A stretch of DNA of 64,000 nucleotides from Amycolatopsis umgeniensis (GTDB lineage Bacteria; Actinomycetota; Actinomycetes; Mycobacteriales; Pseudonocardiaceae): assembly GCF_014205155.1 (NCBI RefSeq), contig NZ_JACHMX010000001.1, positions 3,844,001-3,908,000 on the forward strand. Reading direction: 5' to 3'. Both the position numbers and the translations under genes were made by a program. Of this stretch, positions 36,062 through 43,637 are shown piece by piece. Position 1 is the stretch's first letter. Every line of letters starts with the position of its first letter. The notes under the pieces are model-generated. The model was given only the letters and a program-made list of their open reading frames with translations, was not told where the DNA came from and made no database searches.

Positions 36062-37060
36062 ATGCCAACGGTTAGTAACTTTCCCACGGTGGGCGATACC
36101 GAATCCGTGATCGCGGTCGCACCGTCCGAGTCCGTGCCGGCCCAGCCGACACGGGACGCTGACGCGAGCCCGCTCGTGCGGATCCGCTCCCTCCTGCCCG
36201 GGCTCGCCCGGGCCGAACAGCGCGTCGCGAAGGTCGTCCTCGACGACCCCGCGCAGGTCGCGCGGCGCAGCATCACCGAGGTCGCCCTCGCGGCCAACAC
36301 CAGCGAGACCACCGTCACGCGGTTCTGCAAGGCCGTGGGCGTCGGTGGATATCCGCAGCTCAGGATCGCTTTGGCGGCCGACACCGCCAGGTCCGAGGCG
36401 CGGTCGAGCCGCAACCTCGGCGGCGAGATCGGCCCGGAGGACGACCTGGCCGCGGTGATCGGCAAGGTCAGCTTCGCGGACGCTCGCGCCGTGGAGGAGA
36501 CCGCCGATCAGCTCGACGTCCCCTCGCTACAGCGCGTGATCGACATCGTGGCGGGTGCGGGCCGCGTGGACGTCTACGGCGTCGGCGCGAGCGCGTTCGT
36601 GGCCGCCGATCTGCAGCAGAAGCTGCACCGCATCGGCCGGGTCAGCTTCGCCTGGTCCGACACGCACATCATGCTGACCTCGGCCGCCGTGCTGAGCCCC
36701 GGAGACGTCGCCATCGGCATCTCCCACACGGGCGCGACCACGGACACCGTCGAGGCGCTGCGCGTGGCCCGTGAGCACGGCGCGATCACCGTCGCCGTGA
36801 CGAACTTCCCGCGTTCGCCGATCACCGAGGTCGCCGACCACGTGCTGACCACGGCCGCGCGGGAAACGACGTTCCGCTCGGGTGCGACAGCCAGTCGCAT
36901 CGCGCAGCTGACCGTCATCGACTGCCTGTTCATCGGTGTCGCGCAGCGGCACATGGACGCGTCGGTCAACGCGCTCGACGCGACCAGGGACGCGGTGGGT
37001 TCGCACCGGCTGGGTGTTCGGCCCGACGGCAGGCGACGGCCGCGGGAAACCGGCAAATGA
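36062..37060 (+). CDS. murR: RpiR-family regulator with SIS domain (MurR type)
   Basis: 332 residues from the ATG at 36062; an upstream in-frame GTG at 36041 is possible. The N-terminal HTH_6 domain covers about 40-115 (RAEQRVAKVVLDDPAQVARR, SITEVALAANTSETTVTRFCKAVG). The SIS sugar-phosphate domain covers 150-300 (GRVDVYGVGASAFVAADLQQKL, GISHTGATTDTVEAL). Its end overlaps murQ by ATGA. In Bacillus and E. coli MurR responds to MurNAc-6-phosphate (known), and the link to murQ here supports the same ligand. Confidence 0.9.
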   Translation: MPTVSNFPTVGDTESVIAVAPSESVPAQPTRDADASPLVRIRSLLPGLARAEQRVAKVVLDDPAQVARRSITEVALAANTSETTVTRFCKAVGVGGYPQLRIALAADTARSEARSSRNLGGEIGPEDDLAAVIGKVSFADARAVEETADQLDVPSLQRVIDIVAGAGRVDVYGVGASAFVAADLQQKLHRIGRVSFAWSDTHIMLTSAAVLSPGDVAIGISHTGATTDTVEALRVAREHGAITVAVTNFPRSPITEVADHVLTTAARETTFRSGATASRIAQLTVIDCLFIGVAQRHMDASVNALDATRDAVGSHRLGVRPDGRRRPRETGK

Positions 37061-38007
37061 GCGAAAAAGTGAGGCGCATGATGACCGTCCCACGCCAGGT
37101 GGTGCACGTCGATTCGCCAACCGAACAGCGCAATCCACGGACGACCGACATCGACCTGATGTCGACCATGGGCATCCTCGGCGCGATCAACGCCGAGGAC
37201 CGCCGGGTCCCCGAAGCCGTCGCCGCGGTGCTGCCGCAGGTGGCGCGGGCTGTCGACTTCGCCGTGGAGGCGCTGCGGTCGGGACACCGCGTGCACTACT
37301 TCGGGGCCGGTACCTCCGGCAGGCTGGCGACGTTGGACGCCGCGGAACTCGTTCCGACGTTCAACGTGCCCTCCGACTGGTTCATCGCGCATCACGCGGG
37401 CGGCGCGCGCGCTCTGCGCCAAGCCGTCGAAGACGCCGAGGACAACGCGAAGGCCGGAGCCGCCGAAGTGGCCGAGACCGTCGCGCCCGGCGACTTCGTG
37501 CTCGGGCTGACGGCTTCCGGCCGGACGCCCTACGTTCTCGGCGCGCTGGCCGCGGCCAGCCGTCGCGGCGCCCGGACCGCTTTGGTTTCGGGCAATCCGG
37601 CCGCGGTGACGCCGCCCGGTGTCGATGTCCTCATCGCGGTGGACACCGGCCCCGAGGCGATCGCCGGGTCGACCCGGATGAAGGCGGGCACGGCCCAGAA
37701 GATCATCCTCACCGCGTTTTCCACCGCGACGATGATCAAACTCGGCCGGACCTACTCGAACCTGATGGTCAGCATGCGCGCGACCAACGCGAAGCTGCGC
37801 GGACGGACCATCAGGATCCTGCGCGAGGCCACCGGGATGAGCATGGCGGACTGTTCCGACGCGCTCACCGAGGCCGACGGTGACCTCAAGGTCGCGTTGG
37901 TCCATCTGCTGTCCGGCGAGGACGTCGCGAACGCGGCGAAGGCGCTGACGGCCAGCGATGGCCACGTACGCAAGGCTCTCGACTCCCTGCGGGTGCGCGC
38001 GAGCTGA
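37057..38007 (+). CDS. murQ: N-acetylmuramic acid 6-phosphate etherase
   Basis: 316 residues. It cleaves the lactyl ether of MurNAc-6-P to give GlcNAc-6-P and D-lactate in the cytosol. The SIS domain has the conserved GAGTSGRLATLDAAELVPTF and GLTASGRTPYVLGAL blocks. The C-terminal helical part includes AGSTRMKAGTAQKIILTAFST and the final three-helix bundle (AKLRGRTIRILREATG). All family blocks are complete and length is normal. It overlaps murR. No MurP-type PTS transporter or AnmK kinase is present here, so the source of MurNAc-6-P must be encoded elsewhere. Confidence 0.95.
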   Translation: MSEKVRRMMTVPRQVVHVDSPTEQRNPRTTDIDLMSTMGILGAINAEDRRVPEAVAAVLPQVARAVDFAVEALRSGHRVHYFGAGTSGRLATLDAAELVPTFNVPSDWFIAHHAGGARALRQAVEDAEDNAKAGAAEVAETVAPGDFVLGLTASGRTPYVLGALAAASRRGARTALVSGNPAAVTPPGVDVLIAVDTGPEAIAGSTRMKAGTAQKIILTAFSTATMIKLGRTYSNLMVSMRATNAKLRGRTIRILREATGMSMADCSDALTEADGDLKVALVHLLSGEDVANAAKALTASDGHVRKALDSLRVRAS

Positions 38008-38081
38008 ACTATCACCGATTGCCCATCACCTGCTCATCTACCTAGGCTCTCAGGTATTCGCGACTGAGAGGTCGGGTGGTC

Positions 38082-39185
38082 ATGAGCACCGGCGGACAGC
38101 CCCGTTCATCCCGACGCCTCGCACTCACGCGACGCGAACGGGCGTCCGTCGCCGGGATGGCCGGATTCATCCTGCTTCTCAACGTCGCGGGCTGGGGAGT
38201 CCTGACGCTTTTCGTGGCGCCGCGCCAATACGAGCTCGGCGCCACGGGCGTGTTCGGGATCGGTCTCGGTGTCACCGCCTTCGTACTCGGGATGCGGCAC
38301 GCTTTCGACGCGGACCACATCGCCGCGATCGACAACACCACCCGGAAGCTGATGGCCGACGGGCAACGGCCGCTTTCGGTCGGTTTCTGGTTCTCCCTCG
38401 GCCATTCGACGATCGTCTTCGTCCTGTGCCTGCTGTTGTCGCTCGGCGTGCGCGCGCTCGCCGGCGCCGTCGAGGACGACTCGTCGGCGTTGCACGAGGC
38501 GACCGGGCTGATCGGGACGTCCGTTTCCGCGGTGTTCCTGTACCTCATCGGGATCATGAACCTGGTGGTGCTGGTGGGCATCGTAAAGGTGTTCCGGCGA
38601 ATGCGGCGCGGCGAGTTCGACGAAGCGGCGCTGGAGCGGCAACTCGACAACCGCGGCTTCATGAACCGAGTGCTCCGGGGCGCCACGAAGGCGGTGCGCA
38701 AGCCGTGGCACATCTACCCGATCGGCGTGCTGTTCGGCCTCGGTTTCGACACCGCGACCGAGATCAGCCTGCTGGTGCTCGCCGGCGGCGCGGCCGCGTT
38801 CTCCTTGCCCTGGTACGCGATCCTGGTGCTGCCCGTCCTGTTCGCCGCGGGAATGACGCTGTTCGACACCGCCGACGGCTGCTTCATGAACTTCGCGTAC
38901 GGCTGGGCCTTCGCGAAGCCGGTGCGGAAGATCTACTACAACCTGACGGTGACGGCGCTTTCCGTCGCGGTCGCGCTGCTCATCGGGACGATCGAGCTGA
39001 TCTCGATCCTCACCGAACGGCTGGGCATCACGACCGGACCGCTCGCGGCGATCGGGGCGCTGAGCCTGGACTACGTCGGCTACGCGGTCGTAGCGCTCTT
39101 CGTGCTTACGTGGCTCCTCGCGCTCCTCGTGTGGCGCTTCGCGCGTATCGAGGAGCGTTGGTCGGCGAGGATCCCCGTCAAGTAG
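38082..39185 (+). CDS. NiCoT family nickel/cobalt permease
   Basis: 367 residues from the ATG at 38082; AGAGG lies upstream. Signature RHAFDADHIAAIDN in helix 2 is the H-x4-D-H nickel/cobalt ligand motif. A second family block, GFWFSLGHSTIVF, and the third, GLGFDTATEISLL, are also intact. About eight transmembrane helices. It imports Ni2+ or Co2+ for enzymes such as urease, hydrogenase or cobalamin synthesis; none of these is in the window. It stands 74 bp after murQ and is probably independent. Confidence 0.93.
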   Translation: MSTGGQPRSSRRLALTRRERASVAGMAGFILLLNVAGWGVLTLFVAPRQYELGATGVFGIGLGVTAFVLGMRHAFDADHIAAIDNTTRKLMADGQRPLSVGFWFSLGHSTIVFVLCLLLSLGVRALAGAVEDDSSALHEATGLIGTSVSAVFLYLIGIMNLVVLVGIVKVFRRMRRGEFDEAALERQLDNRGFMNRVLRGATKAVRKPWHIYPIGVLFGLGFDTATEISLLVLAGGAAAFSLPWYAILVLPVLFAAGMTLFDTADGCFMNFAYGWAFAKPVRKIYYNLTVTALSVAVALLIGTIELISILTERLGITTGPLAAIGALSLDYVGYAVVALFVLTWLLALLVWRFARIEERWSARIPVK

Positions 39186-39205
39186 CCCTCTGACCTGCGG
39201 GAAGA

Positions 39206-39272
39206 GAGCAAGGGACCTTTGCTGGCATTTATTTAGCATACCTACGCTAACGATAGCAAAGGTCCCTTGCTC
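39206..39272. terminator. 18-bp palindrome between NiCoT and MFS genes with an AT-rich embedded repeat
   Basis: Perfect arms 39206-39223 and 39255-39272 (GAGCAAGGGACCTTTGCT and complement). The 31-nt loop is AT-rich and contains its own inverted repeat TTAGC (39233-39237) / GCTAA (39246-39250). Placed between convergent genes, it is likely a two-way terminator. The inner repeat loosely resembles the DtxR/IdeR half-site TTAGG. Confidence 0.7.
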
Positions 39273-39278
39273 CCCTCC

Positions 39279-40469
39279 TCACGGCGACCACCGGATCCGG
39301 ATGGGGGTCTGGGGCACCCGCGTGCGCGAAGGGAGCGAAAGCGCGAAGGCGAGCAGGGCGACGAAGGCGGCTACGGGAGCAACCCACCAGACGCCCGCCG
39401 AGGACAGGACGACGCCACCCAGCGCGGCTCCGAGCGCACCGCCGGCGTAGATCGCGGAACCGTTGAGCCCCAAGGCGACCGTCGGCGCGTCGGGCGCCAG
39501 CGAGAACAGCCGGTGCTGCTGCGGCACCATCAGCATTCCGCCGAAGGTCCCCGAAGCCAGCGCTAGGACCAGCGTGCCGGGCAGGCTCAGCACGGCGACG
39601 TCCAGCAACGCGAGTGTCGCGACCGTCCCGACGAGCGAGATCGCGCGGACGCGTGCGGGACCGAGCGAGTCGGTGGCCCGGCCCGCGAAGGCGTTGCCCA
39701 GGATCTGCCCGATCCCGAAACCGATGAGCAGCCACGAGATCATCGCGCCCGTGGCGACCGGAGCCACGAGCACCGGCAGGTACACGAAGGCTGCGAAGCC
39801 CGCGGCGGTGCCGAGGACGCTCACGCCCAGCACGCGCGCGATCGGCGGCCGCACGACGACGGCGAGCCTGTCGCGCAGGGACACCGTCGGCATCCGGACA
39901 CCGGGCAGCAGCGGAACTAGCAGCGCCACGACCACCGCCACCGCACCGATCCCCCACATCACCGCGCGCCAGCCGAACCAGGTGCCCGCCAGCACCCCGA
40001 TCGGCACGCCGACCACCATCGACACGCTCATCCCGGCGGACACGGTGGCCAGAGCGCGGCCGCGCCGCTCGTCCGACGCCAGGGCACCGGCGAGGACGTA
40101 GGCGTTGGACTGGAACGCGGCGGCGCCGAGGGCGGCCAGCACGCGGGCGACGGCGACCACGGCGAACGACTCGCCGACAGCCTGACCGGCCATGCCGATC
40201 GTGAACAGCACCATCCCGGCGCCGAGTACCCAGCGCCGGTCGAGCCGTCCGGTGAACGCCGCGATGAGCGGCGAAGAGATCGCGTAGGTCACCGCGAAGA
40301 CCGTGGTCAGCTGGCCCGCCGCGGCTTCGGAGACACGCAGGTCGGCGGCGATGGTGGGCAGCAGCCCGTTCAGGACGAACCCGTCGGTGCCGACGGTGAA
40401 CGTCCCGACGGCGAGTACCAGCAGAGCCCCCAAGGCGAGCCGATCATTAGATGATCGTCGAATCGTCAT
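39279..40469 (-). CDS. MFS exporter, DHA1 (AraJ/Cmx-like) family
   Basis: 396 residues with 12 predicted helices and the motif A-like FTGRLDRRWVLGAG between helices 2 and 3. Antiporter motif C appears in helix 5 (SMVVGVPIGVLAGTWFGWR). Helix 1 has TFTVGTDGFVLNGLLPTIAADL, common in drug and sugar exporters. It is divergent from a small ArsR-like regulator whose gene begins 52 bp away, and is expected to be induced when that repressor lets go. The true substrate is unknown. Confidence 0.88.
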   Translation of the reverse strand: MTIRRSSNDRLALGALLVLAVGTFTVGTDGFVLNGLLPTIAADLRVSEAAAGQLTTVFAVTYAISSPLIAAFTGRLDRRWVLGAGMVLFTIGMAGQAVGESFAVVAVARVLAALGAAAFQSNAYVLAGALASDERRGRALATVSAGMSVSMVVGVPIGVLAGTWFGWRAVMWGIGAVAVVVALLVPLLPGVRMPTVSLRDRLAVVVRPPIARVLGVSVLGTAAGFAAFVYLPVLVAPVATGAMISWLLIGFGIGQILGNAFAGRATDSLGPARVRAISLVGTVATLALLDVAVLSLPGTLVLALASGTFGGMLMVPQQHRLFSLAPDAPTVALGLNGSAIYAGGALGAALGGVVLSSAGVWWVAPVAAFVALLAFALSLPSRTRVPQTPIRIRWSP

Positions 40470-40487
40470 AGGAGGTATAGTGGCCGG

Positions 40488-40511
40488 ACTATTCGATGAG
40501 TGTCAAATAGT
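40488..40511. promoter_or_regulatory. Candidate ArsR-type operator between MFS exporter and regulator
   Basis: ACTATT (40488-40493) and AATAGT (40506-40511) are inverted, 12 bp apart, in the 52-bp divergent gap and next to the ribosome site GGAG of the regulator. Typical spacing for a winged-helix repressor dimer. Confidence 0.5.
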
Positions 40512-40521
40512 TTGGAGTGAC

Positions 40522-40827
40522 GTGAGCAGCACGCTGCCGCAACCGGCGACCGGCGAGATCGGGATCGTGCCGGTGCTCCAGGCGCTCGCGGATCCCGTGC
40601 GCCTGGAACTGGTCCGCGCCCTGCGAAGCAACCCTTCGCCGCGAAGCTGCGCCGTCAGCGAGTACGACGTCGACATCAGCGCGCCGACGCTCTCCCACCA
40701 CTGGAAGGTCCTGCGCGAGGCCGGCCTCACGACGACGTTCGTCGAGGGCCGGACCCGCTGGGTCGAGCTACGCACCGAGGACATCCACAAGCGGTTCCCA
40801 GGACTACTGGACGCCGTCCTCGCCTAG
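40522..40827 (+). CDS. ArsR-family winged-helix regulator
   Basis: 101 residues from the GTG at 40522 (GGAG 6 nt upstream). The fold is the ArsR wHTH: VLQALADPVRLELVRALRS, then the recognition segment SAPTLSHHWKVLREAGLTTT and a wing (FVEGRTRWVELRTEDI). A lone Cys (RSCAVSEYDV) precedes the recognition helix; there is no CxC metal site, so a metal sensor is not implied. It likely represses the divergent MFS gene through the repeat at 40488-40511. Its 3' end overlaps the PHB depolymerase gene by 24 bp on the other strand. Confidence 0.88.
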   Translation: MSSTLPQPATGEIGIVPVLQALADPVRLELVRALRSNPSPRSCAVSEYDVDISAPTLSHHWKVLREAGLTTTFVEGRTRWVELRTEDIHKRFPGLLDAVLA

Positions 40828-41661
40828 GCGCCATTTCGCCGCGAGTTCCGCCGCCGCGCACACGCCGACATCGAGCAGATACGGCCCGGCCTGCCCGCAA
40901 CCGGCCGCCGGAGCGATCGGCTGACCGTGCCCCATCCCGGTGACGGCGTGCGTGTCGACGACGGCGCCGACGTCCGTCCATTGCTCGGAAAGCTCACGCA
41001 TGTTCAGCGGAGCGACCGTGTAATCCGCGGTCCCGTGCCAGACGCCGACCGGGGGACGCGCACCCGTGCCCGCGGCCCGCACCTTGTCGCCCCACTGCTT
41101 CGGGGTCAGATCCTTGCCGGGATTCATGCAGGAGTACGCGTCGATCATCGAGGCCGCGCAGCCGTAGGGCAGACCCGCCACGACACCGCCGCCCGCGAAC
41201 AGCTCCGGATACGCCGCCAGCATCACCGAGGTCATCGCCCCGCCCGCCGAAAGACCGGTGACGTACGTCCGGCTCCCGGCCGCGAACCGCGTCATCTGCG
41301 CGATCGATTCGGCTTCCCCGGACCCGCGTTTGATGTCGCCGGCCTGGAACCAGTTGAAGCATTTGCTGAAGTTGTTCGCCGAAACCTGTTGCGGCAGAAC
41401 GAGTTTGAACCGCAGCCTGTCCGCAAGCCCGACCCAGCCGGAGCCACGCGCGTATCCCGCAGCGTCCTGGGTGCAGCCGTGCAGGACGACCACCGCCGGA
41501 CGTCCGGACGGCAGCCCGTCGGGGACGTACTCGAACATCTGCAACGCACCGGGATTGCTCCCGAACCCGGTCACGGGACGGATCGTCGCCGCCTGTGCCG
41601 GAGTCGCGAAGAGAAGGGCCAATATCGAAACCACCGCGCCGATGAGGAGTTTTCGCATCAC
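40804..41661 (-). CDS. Secreted PHB depolymerase-family esterase (LpqC-like)
   Basis: 285 residues with a signal peptide (LLIGAVVSILALLFATPAQA). The alpha/beta hydrolase fold has oxyanion HGCTQDAAGYA, typical of poly(3-hydroxybutyrate) depolymerases, and nucleophile elbow GLSAGGAM. The Asp is in HGTADYTV and the His in GMGHGQPI. Cysteines (GCTQ, KCFNW, GCAASM, SCMN, GCGQ, VCAA) suggest disulphides outside the cell. It is probably active on polyesters or ester-linked polymers. It is divergent from a second secreted hydrolase and 6 kb from a 3-hydroxybutyrate dehydrogenase, supporting a role in PHB use. Confidence 0.88.
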   Translation of the reverse strand: MMRKLLIGAVVSILALLFATPAQAATIRPVTGFGSNPGALQMFEYVPDGLPSGRPAVVVLHGCTQDAAGYARGSGWVGLADRLRFKLVLPQQVSANNFSKCFNWFQAGDIKRGSGEAESIAQMTRFAAGSRTYVTGLSAGGAMTSVMLAAYPELFAGGGVVAGLPYGCAASMIDAYSCMNPGKDLTPKQWGDKVRAAGTGARPPVGVWHGTADYTVAPLNMRELSEQWTDVGAVVDTHAVTGMGHGQPIAPAAGCGQAGPYLLDVGVCAAAELAAKWRLGEDGVQ

Positions 41662-41776
41662 TGGAGGCTAAAACCGTCGCGACTCGGTTCCCACGTGGAC
41701 GACCACCACAGCGACGGACCGTTTTGTGTGGTCGCGCCGGGTACCGGCGCACGAGAACCGCGCTTACCGTCGGCCG

Positions 41777-43048
41777 ATGCGGCTCATTCTGGTCCTCGCG
41801 ATGATGCTGGCCCTGGCCACTCCCGCCCAGGCGGCGAGCGGATGCGCGAACGTGCGCGTGCCCGGGGCCGCGAAACAACAACTGTCCTGTTTGGACGATC
41901 TGACGACCACCGGCACCCTGACCACCGGGCACACCGTCCAGGCCGACTGGGCCGGGCTGACCTCGGCCGGATTCCCGTCACCCAAGGGCGTTCCCGGCAT
42001 CCAGATCGACGGCTATTTCCCGGATGCTTCGACGGCCAACACCACGCACGGCTGGAACCACGACGCGCAGTTTGTGCTCCGGCTGCCCGATCGCTGGAAC
42101 GGCGGCCTCGTGGTCTCCGGGTCTCCTGGCGTGCGACGGCAGTACGCGAACGACCGCGCGATCGGCGACCAGGTCCTCGCCGCCGGTTACGCGTTCGCCG
42201 CGACCGACAAGGGCAACACCGGCGCCGACTTCCACACCGACGGACGGCGGCCCGGCGACGCGCTCGCCGAGTGGAACTCGCGCGTCACGCAGCTGACGAT
42301 CGCCGCGAAGGCCGCTGTCGCCCATCGCTACGGACGCCTGCCGAGCCGCACGCTCGCGGCCGGGATGTCGAACGGCGGCTACCTCGTCCGCTGGCAGCTC
42401 GAGAACCGGCCGTGGCTCTACGACGGCGGCATCGACTGGGAGGGCACGCTTTGGCATGAGGACGGCCCGAACCTGTTCACCTTCCTCCCGCCCGCGATCA
42501 AGGCCTACCCCGCCTACGCCGCCGGTTCCGCCCAGGCACACCGGCAGATTCTCGACGCCGGTTTCGCGCCGGGCTCGGAATTCCTGTGGCAATATCACAA
42601 CGACGTCTATTGGGGCCTGACCCAGCGCATCTACCAGGCCGAGTTCGACCCGTCCTTCACCGGGACCGACTACGACTACGCCACTCGCCCTCCGTCGGTG
42701 CACCGCGCGGTCGAACGGATCTCGCTGACCGGCCGGATCGGCAAACCGCTGATCACCCTGCACGGCACCCTCGACACACTCCTGCCGATCACCCGCGATT
42801 CCGACGTCTACCGGCGGATGATCGCCGAGCAGGGCCGCGCCGGACTCCAGCGCTACTACCGGATCGTGGACGGCAACCACGTCGACGGCCTGTACGACGC
42901 CCACCCGGACAAACTGCGCCCCATCGGCCCGTGCTTCCGGACGGCTTTCACCGCTCTCGAAGGCTGGCTCGACGGCGTCCGCCCGCCGGCCTCGGCGACG
43001 ATCCCGCGCGCGAGCGGCGACCTCGCGACCACTTGCGCACTAAGCTGA
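41777..43048 (+). CDS. Secreted alpha/beta hydrolase, 3-hydroxybutyrate-oligomer-hydrolase / tannase-like
   Basis: 423 residues from the ATG at 41777. Signal peptide MRLILVLAMMLALATPAQAA. The nucleophile elbow is GMSNGGYLVR (Ser in the GxSxGG context). A charge-relay pair is plausible in the HGTLDTLLPITRDSD (Asp) and DGNHVDGLYD (His) segments, the order used by 3HB-oligomer hydrolases and tannase-like enzymes. It is divergent from the PHB depolymerase, so the pair could depolymerise PHB and then cleave the released oligomers outside the cell. The 3HB assignment depends on that context. Start chosen at the Arg-rich signal. Confidence 0.8.
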   Translation: MRLILVLAMMLALATPAQAASGCANVRVPGAAKQQLSCLDDLTTTGTLTTGHTVQADWAGLTSAGFPSPKGVPGIQIDGYFPDASTANTTHGWNHDAQFVLRLPDRWNGGLVVSGSPGVRRQYANDRAIGDQVLAAGYAFAATDKGNTGADFHTDGRRPGDALAEWNSRVTQLTIAAKAAVAHRYGRLPSRTLAAGMSNGGYLVRWQLENRPWLYDGGIDWEGTLWHEDGPNLFTFLPPAIKAYPAYAAGSAQAHRQILDAGFAPGSEFLWQYHNDVYWGLTQRIYQAEFDPSFTGTDYDYATRPPSVHRAVERISLTGRIGKPLITLHGTLDTLLPITRDSDVYRRMIAEQGRAGLQRYYRIVDGNHVDGLYDAHPDKLRPIGPCFRTAFTALEGWLDGVRPPASATIPRASGDLATTCALS

Positions 43049-43052
43049 TCTC

Positions 43053-43637
43053 ATGGAATTCCAGGACGTCGTACGACGCCGTCGCATGGTCCGGAAGTTC
43101 ACCGACGAGCCCGTCGCCGAGGCGAGCCTTCAGCGCATCCTGCGCAACGCGCTGAAAGGCCCCTCGGCCGGGTTCTCCCAAGGACAAGGGTTCCTCGTCC
43201 TGACCGGTGAGGAACTCGCGAAATTCTGGGAGTTCGGCGCCAGCTGGGCGCCGGAATCCGTGACCACGGCACCGGTCGCGATCGTTCCGCTCTCGGTCAA
43301 GAACGCCTACCTCGACCGCTACGCCAAGCCCGACAAGGGTTTCGCCGAGGGTGACGACTCGTGGTGGCGCGTGCCGTATTGGGACGTCGACACGGGGATG
43401 GCGACGCTGCTGATCCTGCAGACAGCGGTCGACGAAGGGCTGGGCGCGGTGTTCTTCGGCCTCGCCCCCGAAAGCGTGGAGCGCCTCCACGGCGAGTTCG
43501 GCGTGCCGGAGGATCACGACCCGATCGGTGTCGTGGCACTCGGCCACGGTGACGAGCCCGGCCCGTCACCCGGCTCTTCGGCGACGAAGATCGCTCGACG
43601 CGGCTTCGAGGACATCATCCGTTTCGGCCGTTGGTGA
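43053..43637 (+). CDS. Nitroreductase-family flavoprotein
   Basis: 194 residues. Opens with the family's FMN phosphate-binding block VVRRRRMVRKFTDEPV (6-21). It continues with ILRNALKGPSAGFSQGQGFLVL, which lines the flavin, and later VFFGLAPESVERLHGEFGVPE and PIGVVALGHGD, the second flavin contact. Expected to reduce nitro, quinone or enoyl-type substrates with NAD(P)H. Begins 5 bp after the esterase stop, so probably co-transcribed. Its last 23 bp overlap the convergent regulator gene. Confidence 0.88.
   Translation: MEFQDVVRRRRMVRKFTDEPVAEASLQRILRNALKGPSAGFSQGQGFLVLTGEELAKFWEFGASWAPESVTTAPVAIVPLSVKNAYLDRYAKPDKGFAEGDDSWWRVPYWDVDTGMATLLILQTAVDEGLGAVFFGLAPESVERLHGEFGVPEDHDPIGVVALGHGDEPGPSPGSSATKIARRGFEDIIRFGRW

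Noticed and set aside
39231..39250. IdeR/DtxR box at the NiCoT-MFS junction
   Set aside because: The half-site is TTAGC rather than TTAGG and no promoter is present between two converging genes, so it is not called as an operator.
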